Positions 9,797 through 18,984 of a stretch of 64,000 bases of DNA are shown here, piece by piece; the stretch's first letter is position 1, and each line of letters starts with the position of its first letter. The translations under genes and the position numbers were made by a program. The notes under the pieces are model-generated. The model had not been told where the DNA came from. It saw only the letters and a list, made by a program, of their open reading frames with translations, and searched no databases. Source of the stretch: Hydrogenophaga flava NBRC 102514 (GTDB taxonomy: Bacteria; Pseudomonadota; Gammaproteobacteria; Burkholderiales; Burkholderiaceae_C); the NCBI RefSeq assembly GCF_001571145.1, contig NZ_BCTF01000025.1, forward strand, positions 1 through 64,000. Reading direction: 5' to 3'.

Positions 9797-9821
9797 AAAA
9801 AAAAACCCCGGTTTCCCGGGG
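9797..9821 (-). terminator. Rho-independent terminator of the terC gene
   Basis: On the minus strand CCCCGG-GAAA-CCGGGG is followed by nine T residues (the A-run at 9797-9805 on the plus strand). It sits directly after the terC stop and between two convergent genes. Confidence 0.88.
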
Positions 9822-9829
9822 CCTCGTGA

Positions 9830-10780
9830 TCAGGTGTTGGGCGCGGTCTTGGCGCTCCAGATCATGGTGATGGCCAGGATGCCCAGCACCACCCCCAGCG
9901 ACACGGCCACCGGGATCTTGAACACGTCGATCAGCATCATCTTGCTGCCGATGAAGACCAGGATCACGGCCAGGCCGTAGTTCAGCAGGTGGAAGCGGCT
10001 GGCCGCGGCCTGCAGCAGGAAGAACATGGCGCGCAGGCCCAGGATGGCGAACACGTTGCTGGTCAGCACGATGAACGGGTCCTTGGTGATGGCGAAGATG
10101 GCCGGGATCGAGTCCACCGCGAAGATCACGTCCGTCAGGCCCACCATGGCGATCACCATCAGCAGCGGCGTGGCGATCTTCTTGCCGTTCTCGACGGTGA
10201 AGAACTTCTCGCCGTCAAAGTTCTTGCTGACAGGCATCACGCGGCGCAGCAGCTTGAGCGCAGGGTTGTCGTCCAGGCTCTCTTCCTTGCCCGCGGCCCA
10301 CCACATCTTGATGCCGGTGAGGATCAGGAAGGCGCCGAAGACGTAGAGGATCCAGTGGAACTGCTCCAGCAGCCAGGCGCCCACCAGGATCATGATGGTG
10401 CGCAGCACGATGGCGCCCAGGATGCCGATCATCAGCACCCGCTTCTGGAACGCCGGCGGCACTGCGAAGTAGGTGAAGATCAGCAGGAAGACGAAGATGT
10501 TGTCCACCGCCAGGCTCTTCTCGATCAGGTAGCCGGTCAGGAACTCCAGCGACTTCTCGTTGGCCATCGCGGTCGAACCGGTGGTGTCCTTGATGGCCCA
10601 CCACAGCAGGCCGTTGAAGAGGAAGCTGACGCCGATCCAGGCCAGCGACCAGTTGAGCGCCTCCTTCACGCCCACGGCGTGGGCGCCCTGCTTCTTGAGC
10701 ACGACAAAGTCGACAAACAGGGCCGCGAGCACGAAGGCGACGAAGACGCCCCAGAGCCAGAGGGGTGCAATGGTTTCCAT
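9830..10780 (-). CDS. TerC-family integral membrane protein (Alx/MntX-like, probable manganese exporter)
   Basis: 316 residues from the ATG at 10780; a TTG nine bases upstream is less likely. About nine hydrophobic segments. TerC hallmarks are SLEFLTGYLIEKSLAVDNIF near the N-terminus and GLTDVIFAVDSIPAIFA later; the acidic residues inside these membrane helices are known to matter for metal handling. Family members such as E. coli Alx are linked to manganese homeostasis. The 5' leader carries a yybP-ykoY-type riboswitch, which strongly favours a Mn(II) role here. A strong terminator follows the gene. Confidence 0.92.
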   Translation of the reverse strand: METIAPLWLWGVFVAFVLAALFVDFVVLKKQGAHAVGVKEALNWSLAWIGVSFLFNGLLWWAIKDTTGSTAMANEKSLEFLTGYLIEKSLAVDNIFVFLLIFTYFAVPPAFQKRVLMIGILGAIVLRTIMILVGAWLLEQFHWILYVFGAFLILTGIKMWWAAGKEESLDDNPALKLLRRVMPVSKNFDGEKFFTVENGKKIATPLLMVIAMVGLTDVIFAVDSIPAIFAITKDPFIVLTSNVFAILGLRAMFFLLQAAASRFHLLNYGLAVILVFIGSKMMLIDVFKIPVAVSLGVVLGILAITMIWSAKTAPNT

Positions 10781-10832
10781 GATGGACAAGACCTTTTTTT
10801 GAGGACGGTGTTGATCGGATGAAGAACACCCT

Positions 10833-10970
10833 CCAAGGTCTGGCCGGGACCGGGCGTGGCGCCCTGCCCGGGGTATCCGGCGGCCTTGCGCTGAAGGCCG
10901 CGTACTGACGGATACCCCGCCCGCCGAAGCCGGACAGTGCGTCCGGTGGCGGGCTGGTTACTCCCCTTGA
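10833..10970 (-). promoter_or_regulatory. yybP-ykoY manganese riboswitch upstream of terC
   Basis: Read on the minus strand, the leader starts CAAGGGGAGTAACC (near 10970-10957) and ends AGACCTTGG (10841-10833), so the AAGG and CCTT ends can form P1. In between is a perfect 10-bp helix GGGGTATCCG/CGGATACCCC that encloses TCAGTAC and a second hairpin GCGGCCTT/AAGGCCGC. GGGGAGTA and AGACCTT are conserved blocks of the yybP-ykoY family, which senses Mn(II). No T-run follows the aptamer before the ATG at 10780, so control is more likely at translation than by an intrinsic terminator. Confidence 0.87.
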
Positions 10971-11075
10971 TGGGAGCCGCGATTGTGGGGGCGGAGTTCC
11001 GCTCTCACAAGGCGAAGGTCGTTCAGAAAAAAATGGAATGTCGCCGCTCGACCGGCAGCGGCAGCACGGTCTGGG

Positions 11076-12122
11076 TCAGGCCGCTTCTTTGTAGAACACC
11101 GCCCGCCCCACGGCCCGGGGCGCCTGCGTGGCCACGGCGTCGTGGATCGCGCCGATGTGCTGGGGGGTGGTGCCGCAGCAGCCGCCGACAATGTTCACCA
11201 GCCCTTCGGCCGCGAACTCGTGCAGCAGGCGGCTGGTGACGTCCGGCGTTTCGTCGAAGCCGGTGTCGCTCATCGGGTTGGGCAGGCCGGCGTTGGGGTA
11301 GCAGCTGATGAAGGTGTCGCCCGCGACCTTGGCCAGTTCCTGGATGTAGGGGCGCATCAGCGTGGCGCCCAGCGCGCAGTTCAGGCCGACGGCCAGCGGC
11401 TGGATGTGGCGCACGCTGGCCCAAAAGGCGGTGACGGTCTGGCCGCTGAGGATGCGGCCGGAGGCGTCGGTCACGGTGCCGCTGATGATGACGGGCAGGC
11501 GCTCGCCGCTGTTCTCGAAGTATTCGTCGATGGCGAACAGCGCGGCCTTGGCGTTGAGCGTGTCGAAAATGGTTTCGACGAGCAGCACGTCGGACCCACC
11601 TTCGACCAGCGCTTCGACCTGCTCGTAGTAGGCGGCGCGCAGCTGCTCGAAGGTCACGTTGCGCGCACCGGCGTCGTTCACGTCGGGGCTGATGCTGGCG
11701 GTCTTGGGCGTGGGGCCCAGGGCGCCGGCCACGAAGCGCGGCCGGTCGGGCGTGCTGAATTTGTCGCAGGCCTCGCGCGCGATGCGGGCCGAGGCCAGGT
11801 TCATCTCGCGCGCCAGGTGGGCCATGTCGTAGTCCTCCTGCGCGATGGTCGTGGCGCCGAAGGTGTTGGTCTCGATCAGGTCGGCGCCGGCCGCGAGGTA
11901 GCCCTCGTGGATGTCGCGGATCACGTCGGGGCGGGTCAGGCTCAGCAGTTCGTTGTTGCCCTTGACGTCCTTGTGGAAGTCCTTGAAGCGCTCGCCGCGG
12001 TACTGCGCCTCGCCCAGCTTGAAGCGCTGGATCATGGTGCCCATGGCGCCGTCGAGGATGGCGATGCGTTGGGACAGGATCTGGGGCAGCGCCTGGGCGC
12101 GGGTGTAGACGGGCGTTTTCAT
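11076..12122 (-). CDS. metH: Homocysteine S-methyltransferase module of methionine synthase (MetH N-terminal part)
   Basis: 348 residues from ATG 12122; corresponds only to the zinc-dependent homocysteine-binding barrel of cobalamin-dependent methionine synthase. It begins with [13 protein letters not shown]. The three zinc cysteines lie in GLNCALG and GGCCGTTP. The folate, cobalamin and reactivation domains are absent from this gene and from the window. In many Burkholderiales MetH is split in two genes, so the rest may be elsewhere. Alternatively it could be a stand-alone homocysteine methyltransferase. The same-strand gene upstream (GNAT) ends 57 bp away. Confidence 0.85.
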   Translation of the reverse strand: MKTPVYTRAQALPQILSQRIAILDGAMGTMIQRFKLGEAQYRGERFKDFHKDVKGNNELLSLTRPDVIRDIHEGYLAAGADLIETNTFGATTIAQEDYDMAHLAREMNLASARIAREACDKFSTPDRPRFVAGALGPTPKTASISPDVNDAGARNVTFEQLRAAYYEQVEALVEGGSDVLLVETIFDTLNAKAALFAIDEYFENSGERLPVIISGTVTDASGRILSGQTVTAFWASVRHIQPLAVGLNCALGATLMRPYIQELAKVAGDTFISCYPNAGLPNPMSDTGFDETPDVTSRLLHEFAAEGLVNIVGGCCGTTPQHIGAIHDAVATQAPRAVGRAVFYKEAA

Positions 12123-12179
12123 GATCCCGCGATTGTAGGAACTCACTCTGGTGCGAGGGTGCGCAAGGGTTTGGCGCAC

Positions 12180-12647
12180 TCACACCGCCAGGGTGTAGCG
12201 CTGCTTCTCAAGCCGCGTGGCACCAAGCCTGTCGTAGAAGCAGATGGCATCGGCGTTCCATGCCGGCGTCTGCCACTGCAGTTCGGCACAGCCGAGCGCC
12301 CGAGCCTGGCCGGCGACGGCGGCCAGCAGATCTCCGCCGAGCCCCATGCCGCGGGCAGCCGGTTCCAGATAGAGGCAGTCCAGGTGCAGGAACGGCGCAC
12401 CGGCCAGGGTGGAGAAGTCCACTGTGGCGCTGGCGTAGCCCACCGCATCGCCCCGCAACCGCCCCAGCCAGGCGCGCAGCCGGCCGGCGGCCATCGCATC
12501 GGTCAGCCGCACGCCATGGTCCGGGGGCGGCGGCAGCAGCTGTTCGTAGGCTGCATGCGCGGCGCACAGACGCACCAGGGCCGGGGTGTCGGCCGCACCG
12601 GCCGGGCGCACTTCCCAGCCGGCGGGCGGCCGACGGCGGTTCAGCAT
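12180..12647 (-). CDS. GNAT family N-acetyltransferase
   Basis: 155 residues from ATG 12647 (a GTG at 12653 is also in frame). Acetyl-CoA-binding pattern LHLDCLYLEPAARGMGLGGDLL, with the R/Q-x-x-G-x-G/A loop present as RGMGLG. The C-terminal FYDRLGATRLEKQRYTL is typical of GNAT beta6-beta7. Substrate not predictable. It overlaps the end of the rhodanese gene by 7 bp, so the two form an operon that faces the MocR regulator. Confidence 0.88.
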   Translation of the reverse strand: MLNRRRPPAGWEVRPAGAADTPALVRLCAAHAAYEQLLPPPPDHGVRLTDAMAAGRLRAWLGRLRGDAVGYASATVDFSTLAGAPFLHLDCLYLEPAARGMGLGGDLLAAVAGQARALGCAELQWQTPAWNADAICFYDRLGATRLEKQRYTLAV

Positions 12648-13099
12648 GCGCACTCGATGGCGGGGCGGGCGGCAGGCATCTGACCGCGCTCAGGCCCGGT
12701 GGCCACTGGCTGGCCGTCGCGAATCCAGAAGTCCAGACCACCCAGCATTTCCTTGACCGTGAAGCCCAGGCTCGCGAGCTTGTAGGCCCCCTTGGTCGAG
12801 CCGTTGCAACCAATGCCGTCGCAGTAGGTCACGTAGACCTTGCTGCGATCCAGCTGAGCGGTGCTGTGCTCGTCCATGGTCCGGTGCGGAAAGCTGATGG
12901 CGCCGGGCACGTGGCCTGCCTGGTAGTGCGCCGACGAGCGGGTGTCGATCACGACAATCGCGTCGATGCCGTTGCGCAGGTCTTCTGCAACGTCCCAGGC
13001 GTCGGCGTGGTAGCTGAGCTTTGCGGCCATGAAGTCCCGGGACTGTTCGGGTGTGGGCGCACGGAAGGCCAGAACAAGCGAGTCGTGTGCGACGGACAT
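12641..13099 (-). CDS. Rhodanese-like domain protein
   Basis: 152 residues from ATG 13099, supported by AGAAAGGAA 7-15 bases upstream. One rhodanese domain: VVIDTRSSAHYQAGHVPGA early and the loop YCDGIGCNGSTKGAYKLA, where the second cysteine (CNGSTKG) is in the position of the sulfur-carrying active-site cysteine. It lies in an operon with the GNAT gene, divergent from the MocR regulator across an inverted repeat, so expression is likely MocR-controlled. The substrate may be a persulfide or thiosulfate; this is only family knowledge. Confidence 0.88.
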   Translation of the reverse strand: MSVAHDSLVLAFRAPTPEQSRDFMAAKLSYHADAWDVAEDLRNGIDAIVVIDTRSSAHYQAGHVPGAISFPHRTMDEHSTAQLDRSKVYVTYCDGIGCNGSTKGAYKLASLGFTVKEMLGGLDFWIRDGQPVATGPERGQMPAARPAIECAC

Positions 13100-13155
13100 G
13101 GTGGATTCCTTTCTGTGTGGGTGCCGTGGGGCGGTGAGGGCAGTGTGTGCCAGAC

Positions 13156-13198
13156 TGGTCTTATTCATAATGCCAATTTGTCAATCCAGATAAGACCA
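13156..13198. promoter_or_regulatory. Perfect 9-bp inverted repeat between rhodanese and MocR genes (candidate MocR operator)
   Basis: TGGTCTTAT (13156-13164) and ATAAGACCA (13190-13198) form exact inverted arms with a 25-bp spacer. The site sits in the divergent promoter region, 7 bp upstream of the MocR start, so autoregulation and control of the rhodanese/GNAT operon is the obvious model. Confidence 0.65.
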
Positions 13199-13204
13199 AG
13201 CCCC

Positions 13205-14668
13205 ATGAAGCCGCGCCTGCTGCTCACCCTGTTCGAAGGCCAGACTGGCGGCCGGCGGGATCGCCTGTGTGCAGCCTTGCGTGAGGCGGTGCACAGCGGC
13301 CAGGCCCGGCAGGGAGAACGGCTGCCCAGCAGCCGGAACCTGGCCCAGGACCTGGGTCTTTCGCGCGTGACGGTGGAAGCGGCCTACGCACAGCTGGAGA
13401 CCGAGGGTTATCTGCATCGCCAGGTGGGCCAGGGCAGCTTCGTTGCCATCGACATGGGCTCTGCGGCCCAGCGCACAGCGGCTCGGCCAACGTTCGCACA
13501 ACGCGGGGTGGCCGAGCCGGGGCTGCTGTCGCAACGGGGCCAGCGCATGGTGAACACGGGCGGCTGCACCGAACCCGACCGACCTCGGGCGTTCGTGGCC
13601 GGCAGCCCGGATCTGCAGGTCTTTCCCACCGACCTCTGGCGCCAGCTGATGCAACGCCGCTGGCGGCGCGACGCGGCGGCGCTGATGTTCTACGGGGATC
13701 CGCAGGGGCTGCCCGAACTGCGCGAGGCCGTTGCCCGCTACCTCAACCAATCGCGCGGCGTGCGCTGCCACGCGGGCCAGGTGCTGGTGCTGACGAGCTC
13801 GCAACAGGCGCTGCAGCTGCTGGCGTCCACTTTGCTCGACGAAGGCGATGCGGTCTGGATGGAAGACCCGGGCTACGGGGGCGCACGCGCGGCCTTTGCC
13901 GCCAGTGCGGCACAACTGGTGGACATGGCGCTGGACGAACACGGCGCCACGCTGGACCCGGCGCGCCCTACACCACGACTGGTCTACCTCACGCCCTCGC
14001 ACCAGTTCCCCACCGGGCGTGCCATGCCGCTGGAGCGGCGGCTGGCCTTCATCAGCCACGCGCGCGACACCGGCGCCTGGCTGATCGAGGACGACTACGA
14101 CAGCGAATTCCTCTACGACCACCAGCCTGCTCCTGCGCTGCAGGGACTGGACGAGCACGGCAGGGTGATCTACATCGGCACCTTCTCCAAGTCGCTGTTC
14201 CCATCGGTGAGGCTGGCCTACATGGTCCTTCCCGAGGCGCTGGTGGCGCCACTGGTGACCGCTCGCACCATCTGCGACGGCCATCCCTCGCAGCCCATGC
14301 AAGCGGTGACAGCGGACTTCATGGCGCAAGGTCATTTCGCGGCCCACCTGCGCCTGATGCGCCAGCTCTACCGGAGCCGGCGCGACGCCCTGCTGCAGGC
14401 TCTGCGCACCCACCTCCCTTGGGTTGAGCCACTGGACAGCCGGGGCGGCCTGCAGATGGCGGCGCGCCTGCCACCGGGGAGCGAACAGCCACTGACGCGC
14501 GCGGCGGCGCGGCGCGGCATCGTGACCCCCAGCCTCGGGGCGCTGTACCACACGACGGCGCCTACCGAAGGCTGGCGGCTGGGCTTCGCCGCCCTGCCGC
14601 CCAAGGACATCGAGGCCGCCTGCAAGACGCTGGCCCCGCTGCAGCCTGGTATGGGACGAACACCATGA
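13205..14668 (+). CDS. MocR/PdxR-type GntR transcriptional regulator with aminotransferase domain
   Basis: 487 residues. An N-terminal winged helix of the GntR type (residues about 10-80, with LPSSRNLAQDLGLSRVTVEA) is followed by a long linker and a fold-type I aminotransferase domain. That domain includes YGDPQGLPELREAVARYL and the PLP lysine in YIGTFSKSLFPSVRLAY. MocR proteins use PLP or an external aldimine as signal. The usual target is the divergent neighbour, here rhodanese plus GNAT, and the inverted repeat at 13156-13198 is a good operator candidate. Its stop overlaps the start of the following lipoprotein gene (ATGA). Confidence 0.92.
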   Translation: MKPRLLLTLFEGQTGGRRDRLCAALREAVHSGQARQGERLPSSRNLAQDLGLSRVTVEAAYAQLETEGYLHRQVGQGSFVAIDMGSAAQRTAARPTFAQRGVAEPGLLSQRGQRMVNTGGCTEPDRPRAFVAGSPDLQVFPTDLWRQLMQRRWRRDAAALMFYGDPQGLPELREAVARYLNQSRGVRCHAGQVLVLTSSQQALQLLASTLLDEGDAVWMEDPGYGGARAAFAASAAQLVDMALDEHGATLDPARPTPRLVYLTPSHQFPTGRAMPLERRLAFISHARDTGAWLIEDDYDSEFLYDHQPAPALQGLDEHGRVIYIGTFSKSLFPSVRLAYMVLPEALVAPLVTARTICDGHPSQPMQAVTADFMAQGHFAAHLRLMRQLYRSRRDALLQALRTHLPWVEPLDSRGGLQMAARLPPGSEQPLTRAAARRGIVTPSLGALYHTTAPTEGWRLGFAALPPKDIEAACKTLAPLQPGMGRTP

Positions 14669-15252
14669 ACCCCACTGATGAACGGTCAAGGACCACCCCC
14701 CCGTCAAGACGGGCGTGGGTGTGGGTGCTGGGGCTGTGTGCTCTCGCGAGCGGCTGCGACCTGCTCGACCCTGCAGGGTTCGACCGCGAACACCGCCTTG
14801 TCCTGGTGATTGATCGCGCACCAGGTCCCTTCGGACATGTGACCTGGCACGCCGACTACCAGGGCACCAGCTGCCTTGTGGGAGAACGCACCTTGGCACT
14901 GCCGTTCACGCGCTTGAGCGAACAGCAGTATGAGGCCACAGTGCCACCCAGCCCCCCGGCCGCCGCCGGAGGGCCTGGCGAGGGCGACCGCTGCCGCTGG
15001 CGGCTGGTATCGACCTCGGCGCGCTTTGCGGCCACCGCCACCGAAGGCGACGAGGTCTTCGAGGCCCGCCTGTCGGCCGAGCAGCTGGCCCGGGAAAAGC
15101 CGGTGGTCCTGTACTACTGGCGCGGCACCTACCCGCGCATGCCGGGGGCGATCATCACCCGCTCGCTCGGGGAGCCGGACCGCCAGGTGTTCCGCCCCGA
15201 ATTCCAGAACCAGCTGTTCACGATCACGCTGACGCCCCGGGCGGCACCCTGA
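14665..15252 (+). CDS. Putative lipoprotein of unknown function
   Basis: 195 residues. The N-terminus has a basic region, a hydrophobic stretch and the lipobox LASG|C with the acylated cysteine at residue 31, so it should be a membrane-anchored periplasmic lipoprotein. The mature part has four more cysteine/tryptophan-rich beta-like stretches but I recognise no domain. It starts inside the MocR stop codon (ATGA), so it is translationally coupled to that regulator. Confidence 0.7.
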   Translation: MNPTDERSRTTPPSRRAWVWVLGLCALASGCDLLDPAGFDREHRLVLVIDRAPGPFGHVTWHADYQGTSCLVGERTLALPFTRLSEQQYEATVPPSPPAAAGGPGEGDRCRWRLVSTSARFAATATEGDEVFEARLSAEQLAREKPVVLYYWRGTYPRMPGAIITRSLGEPDRQVFRPEFQNQLFTITLTPRAAP

Positions 15253-15304
15253 TCCGGCCGCACCGGCCGCATGCGGGCCACGGCCTCAACGACAATACGC
15301 CCCC

Positions 15305-15720
15305 ATGAAACACCTGCTCCCGACCGAAGCCTGGGCCTGGCTGCAAGACCAGACCACGCAGCGCGCCGCCCAGGGCCTGGAGCCCCCGCTGTTCGTCGAC
15401 GTGCGCATGGAAATCGAGTCGCTTTACGTCGGCCGGCCGCCCGGTGTGGTGCACATCGCCTGGTACGAGTACCCGGACCTCACCGCCAACCCGCAGGCCT
15501 TCGCCGCCGCGGTGGAGGCCGAGGCGGGCGACAAGGGCCGCCCCGTGCTGCTGATCTGCCGCAGCGGCAAGCGCACGCAGGACGCCGGCGCCGCGCTGGA
15601 GGCCGCCGGTTTCGCCGAGGTGGTGCACGTGGTGCACGGCTTCGAGGGTGATCTGGACGACCAGTTCAAGCGCAGCACGGTCAACGGCTGGCGCTTCGAC
15701 GGCCTGCCCTGGGAACAGAT

Positions 15721-15724
<4 letters not shown>
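15305..15724 (+). CDS. Rhodanese-domain protein
   Basis: 139 residues with a single rhodanese-like domain: [19 protein letters not shown] near the N-terminus and the active-site loop [12 protein letters not shown], where the cysteine in CRSGKRT is the persulfide carrier. No signal peptide. GACAAT at 15291-15296 lies 8 bases before the ATG and no Shine-Dalgarno is visible, so the mRNA may be leaderless. Its stop overlaps the recQ GTG start by 4 bp. Confidence 0.88.
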
Positions 15725-17616
<1,892 letters not shown>

Positions 17617-17787
17617 AGCCCGCCGGCCTGGCGCCGATACGTCTGTCAACCATCGTCTGACCGCCCGACCGCCCGTCGGAAATGGGGGTATTTTCCGGCC
17701 CATTTCTCTCAAGACCCTGCCCCCTGCGCCGAAAAAACATGGGAAGCCGGTGAAGTGCCGGCGCCTCGACTTCAGCGGAGACCATTC

Positions 17788-18129
17788 ATGTTTTTCAAGC
17801 TGCCCTGGTTCGGACAGAAAGAAGCCAGCTACCACGACACCCAGGTCCTGGAAATGGATTTCCTGGTGAGCGAATTCGAAGACGCCGTGTCCGACATACA
17901 GGACCCGCTGCGCACGCGCCTGCACGCCGCACTGCTGGCCTGCCGCAACCCGCAAGACCTCTGGTTCCTGCGCGGCAAGCTGTTCAACCTGATCTCCAAG
18001 CACCACTGCGAAGGCGTGGCCCACCAGCGCGTCTCACGCCTGGACCAGAAGCTGCGCTTCTTCGTGAACCACCATCCGGACCACACGCCCGAAGAGCTGC
18101 CGTCGGGTCCCATGGCCCTGTTGCACTGA
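17788..18129 (+). CDS. Conserved hypothetical small cytoplasmic protein
   Basis: 113 residues, start at 17788 after CGGAG (17777-17781). No signal peptide or membrane helix. The sequence is mainly helical (DFLVSEFEDAVSDIQDPLRTRLHAALLAC, split here by several acidic turns) and has conserved-looking basic and histidine-rich patches (ISKHHCEGVAHQRVSRLDQK). Codon use matches that of neighbouring real genes. I do not recognise a domain. A GC-rich stem-loop follows. Confidence 0.65.
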   Translation: MFFKLPWFGQKEASYHDTQVLEMDFLVSEFEDAVSDIQDPLRTRLHAALLACRNPQDLWFLRGKLFNLISKHHCEGVAHQRVSRLDQKLRFFVNHHPDHTPEELPSGPMALLH

Positions 18130-18149
18130 CCGGGGGCTGCCCGGTCACA

Positions 18150-18190
18150 GAAGCCGCCGCGCGCCGAAAGGTGCGGGCGGCTTCGCCATT
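18150..18190 (+). terminator. Weak terminator-like stem-loop
   Basis: GAAGCCGCC (18150-18158) pairs with GGCGGCTTC (18176-18184), loop 17 nt, followed only by GCCATTTCT rather than a clean T-run. Position after the hypothetical gene fits a terminator but the tail is poor. Confidence 0.4.
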
Positions 18191-18258
18191 TCTGGCGCGG
18201 GCACCGGCCGGTGCCCCAGGCGAGGCAAGGCCATCGGCAGCTTCCTAGAATCGCCCGC

Positions 18259-18984
18259 ATGTCCCACGCGCCCCTCCTCATCCTCAAGACCGGCTCCACC
18301 CACGCCCACATCCGCGATCGCCTCGGCGATTTCGACGACTGGATCGCCGCCGGGCTGCGCGCTGGCGGCGCGACCGTGCTGGCGACCCACGATGCGCAGG
18401 CCGATGGGCTGCCGGAGGCGCCGCAGCGGTTCTCGGGCGTGGTGCTGACCGGCTCGCACAACATGGTCAGCGAGCGCGAGCCCTGGAGCGAGGCGCTGGT
18501 GCCCTGGCTGCAGGCCGCCGTCGAGGCCGGCACGCCGGTGCTGGGTATCTGCTATGGCCACCAGCTGCTGGCCCACGCGCTGGGTGGCGAGGTGGCCCAC
18601 CACCCCGATGGTGTCGAGATCGGCACGGTAACGGTGGCGCGTCACGCGGCGTCCGACGCAGACCCGCTGCTGGGCGACCTGCCCGAGCACTTTCCCGCGC
18701 AGGCGGTGCACTGGCAGTCGGTCCGCCGTCTGCCCGCAAACGCGGTGCTGCTCGCCGGCAGCGCGCACGAGGCGCACCACGCCTTCCGCGTCGGCGAGCG
18801 CGCCTGGGGCGTGCAGTTCCACCCGGAGTTTTCCGACGAGGCGCTGCGCGCCTACCTCGACGGTCTGGAACCGACGCTGGCCCAGGAGGGTCTGGATGCG
18901 GCGCAGATTGCCGATGCGCTCAGGCCAACACCCGAAGCGGCGTCGGTGCTGCCCCGGTTTGCGCGGCTGGCGCTCAGTGCGTAA
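18259..18984 (+). CDS. Class I glutamine amidotransferase
   Basis: 241 residues. Nucleophile elbow GICYGHQLLAHALGG contains the catalytic cysteine, and GVQFHPEFSDE contains the His/Glu of the triad. This is the GMP-synthase-like stand-alone amidotransferase family, members of which hydrolyse glutamine or gamma-glutamyl compounds. The synthase partner is not encoded next door, so the acceptor is unknown. TAGAAT (18246-18251) lies 7 bases before the ATG and there is no Shine-Dalgarno, which suggests a leaderless mRNA. The last 11 bp overlap the 3' end of the convergent AAA gene. Confidence 0.88.
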   Translation: MSHAPLLILKTGSTHAHIRDRLGDFDDWIAAGLRAGGATVLATHDAQADGLPEAPQRFSGVVLTGSHNMVSEREPWSEALVPWLQAAVEAGTPVLGICYGHQLLAHALGGEVAHHPDGVEIGTVTVARHAASDADPLLGDLPEHFPAQAVHWQSVRRLPANAVLLAGSAHEAHHAFRVGERAWGVQFHPEFSDEALRAYLDGLEPTLAQEGLDAAQIADALRPTPEAASVLPRFARLALSA

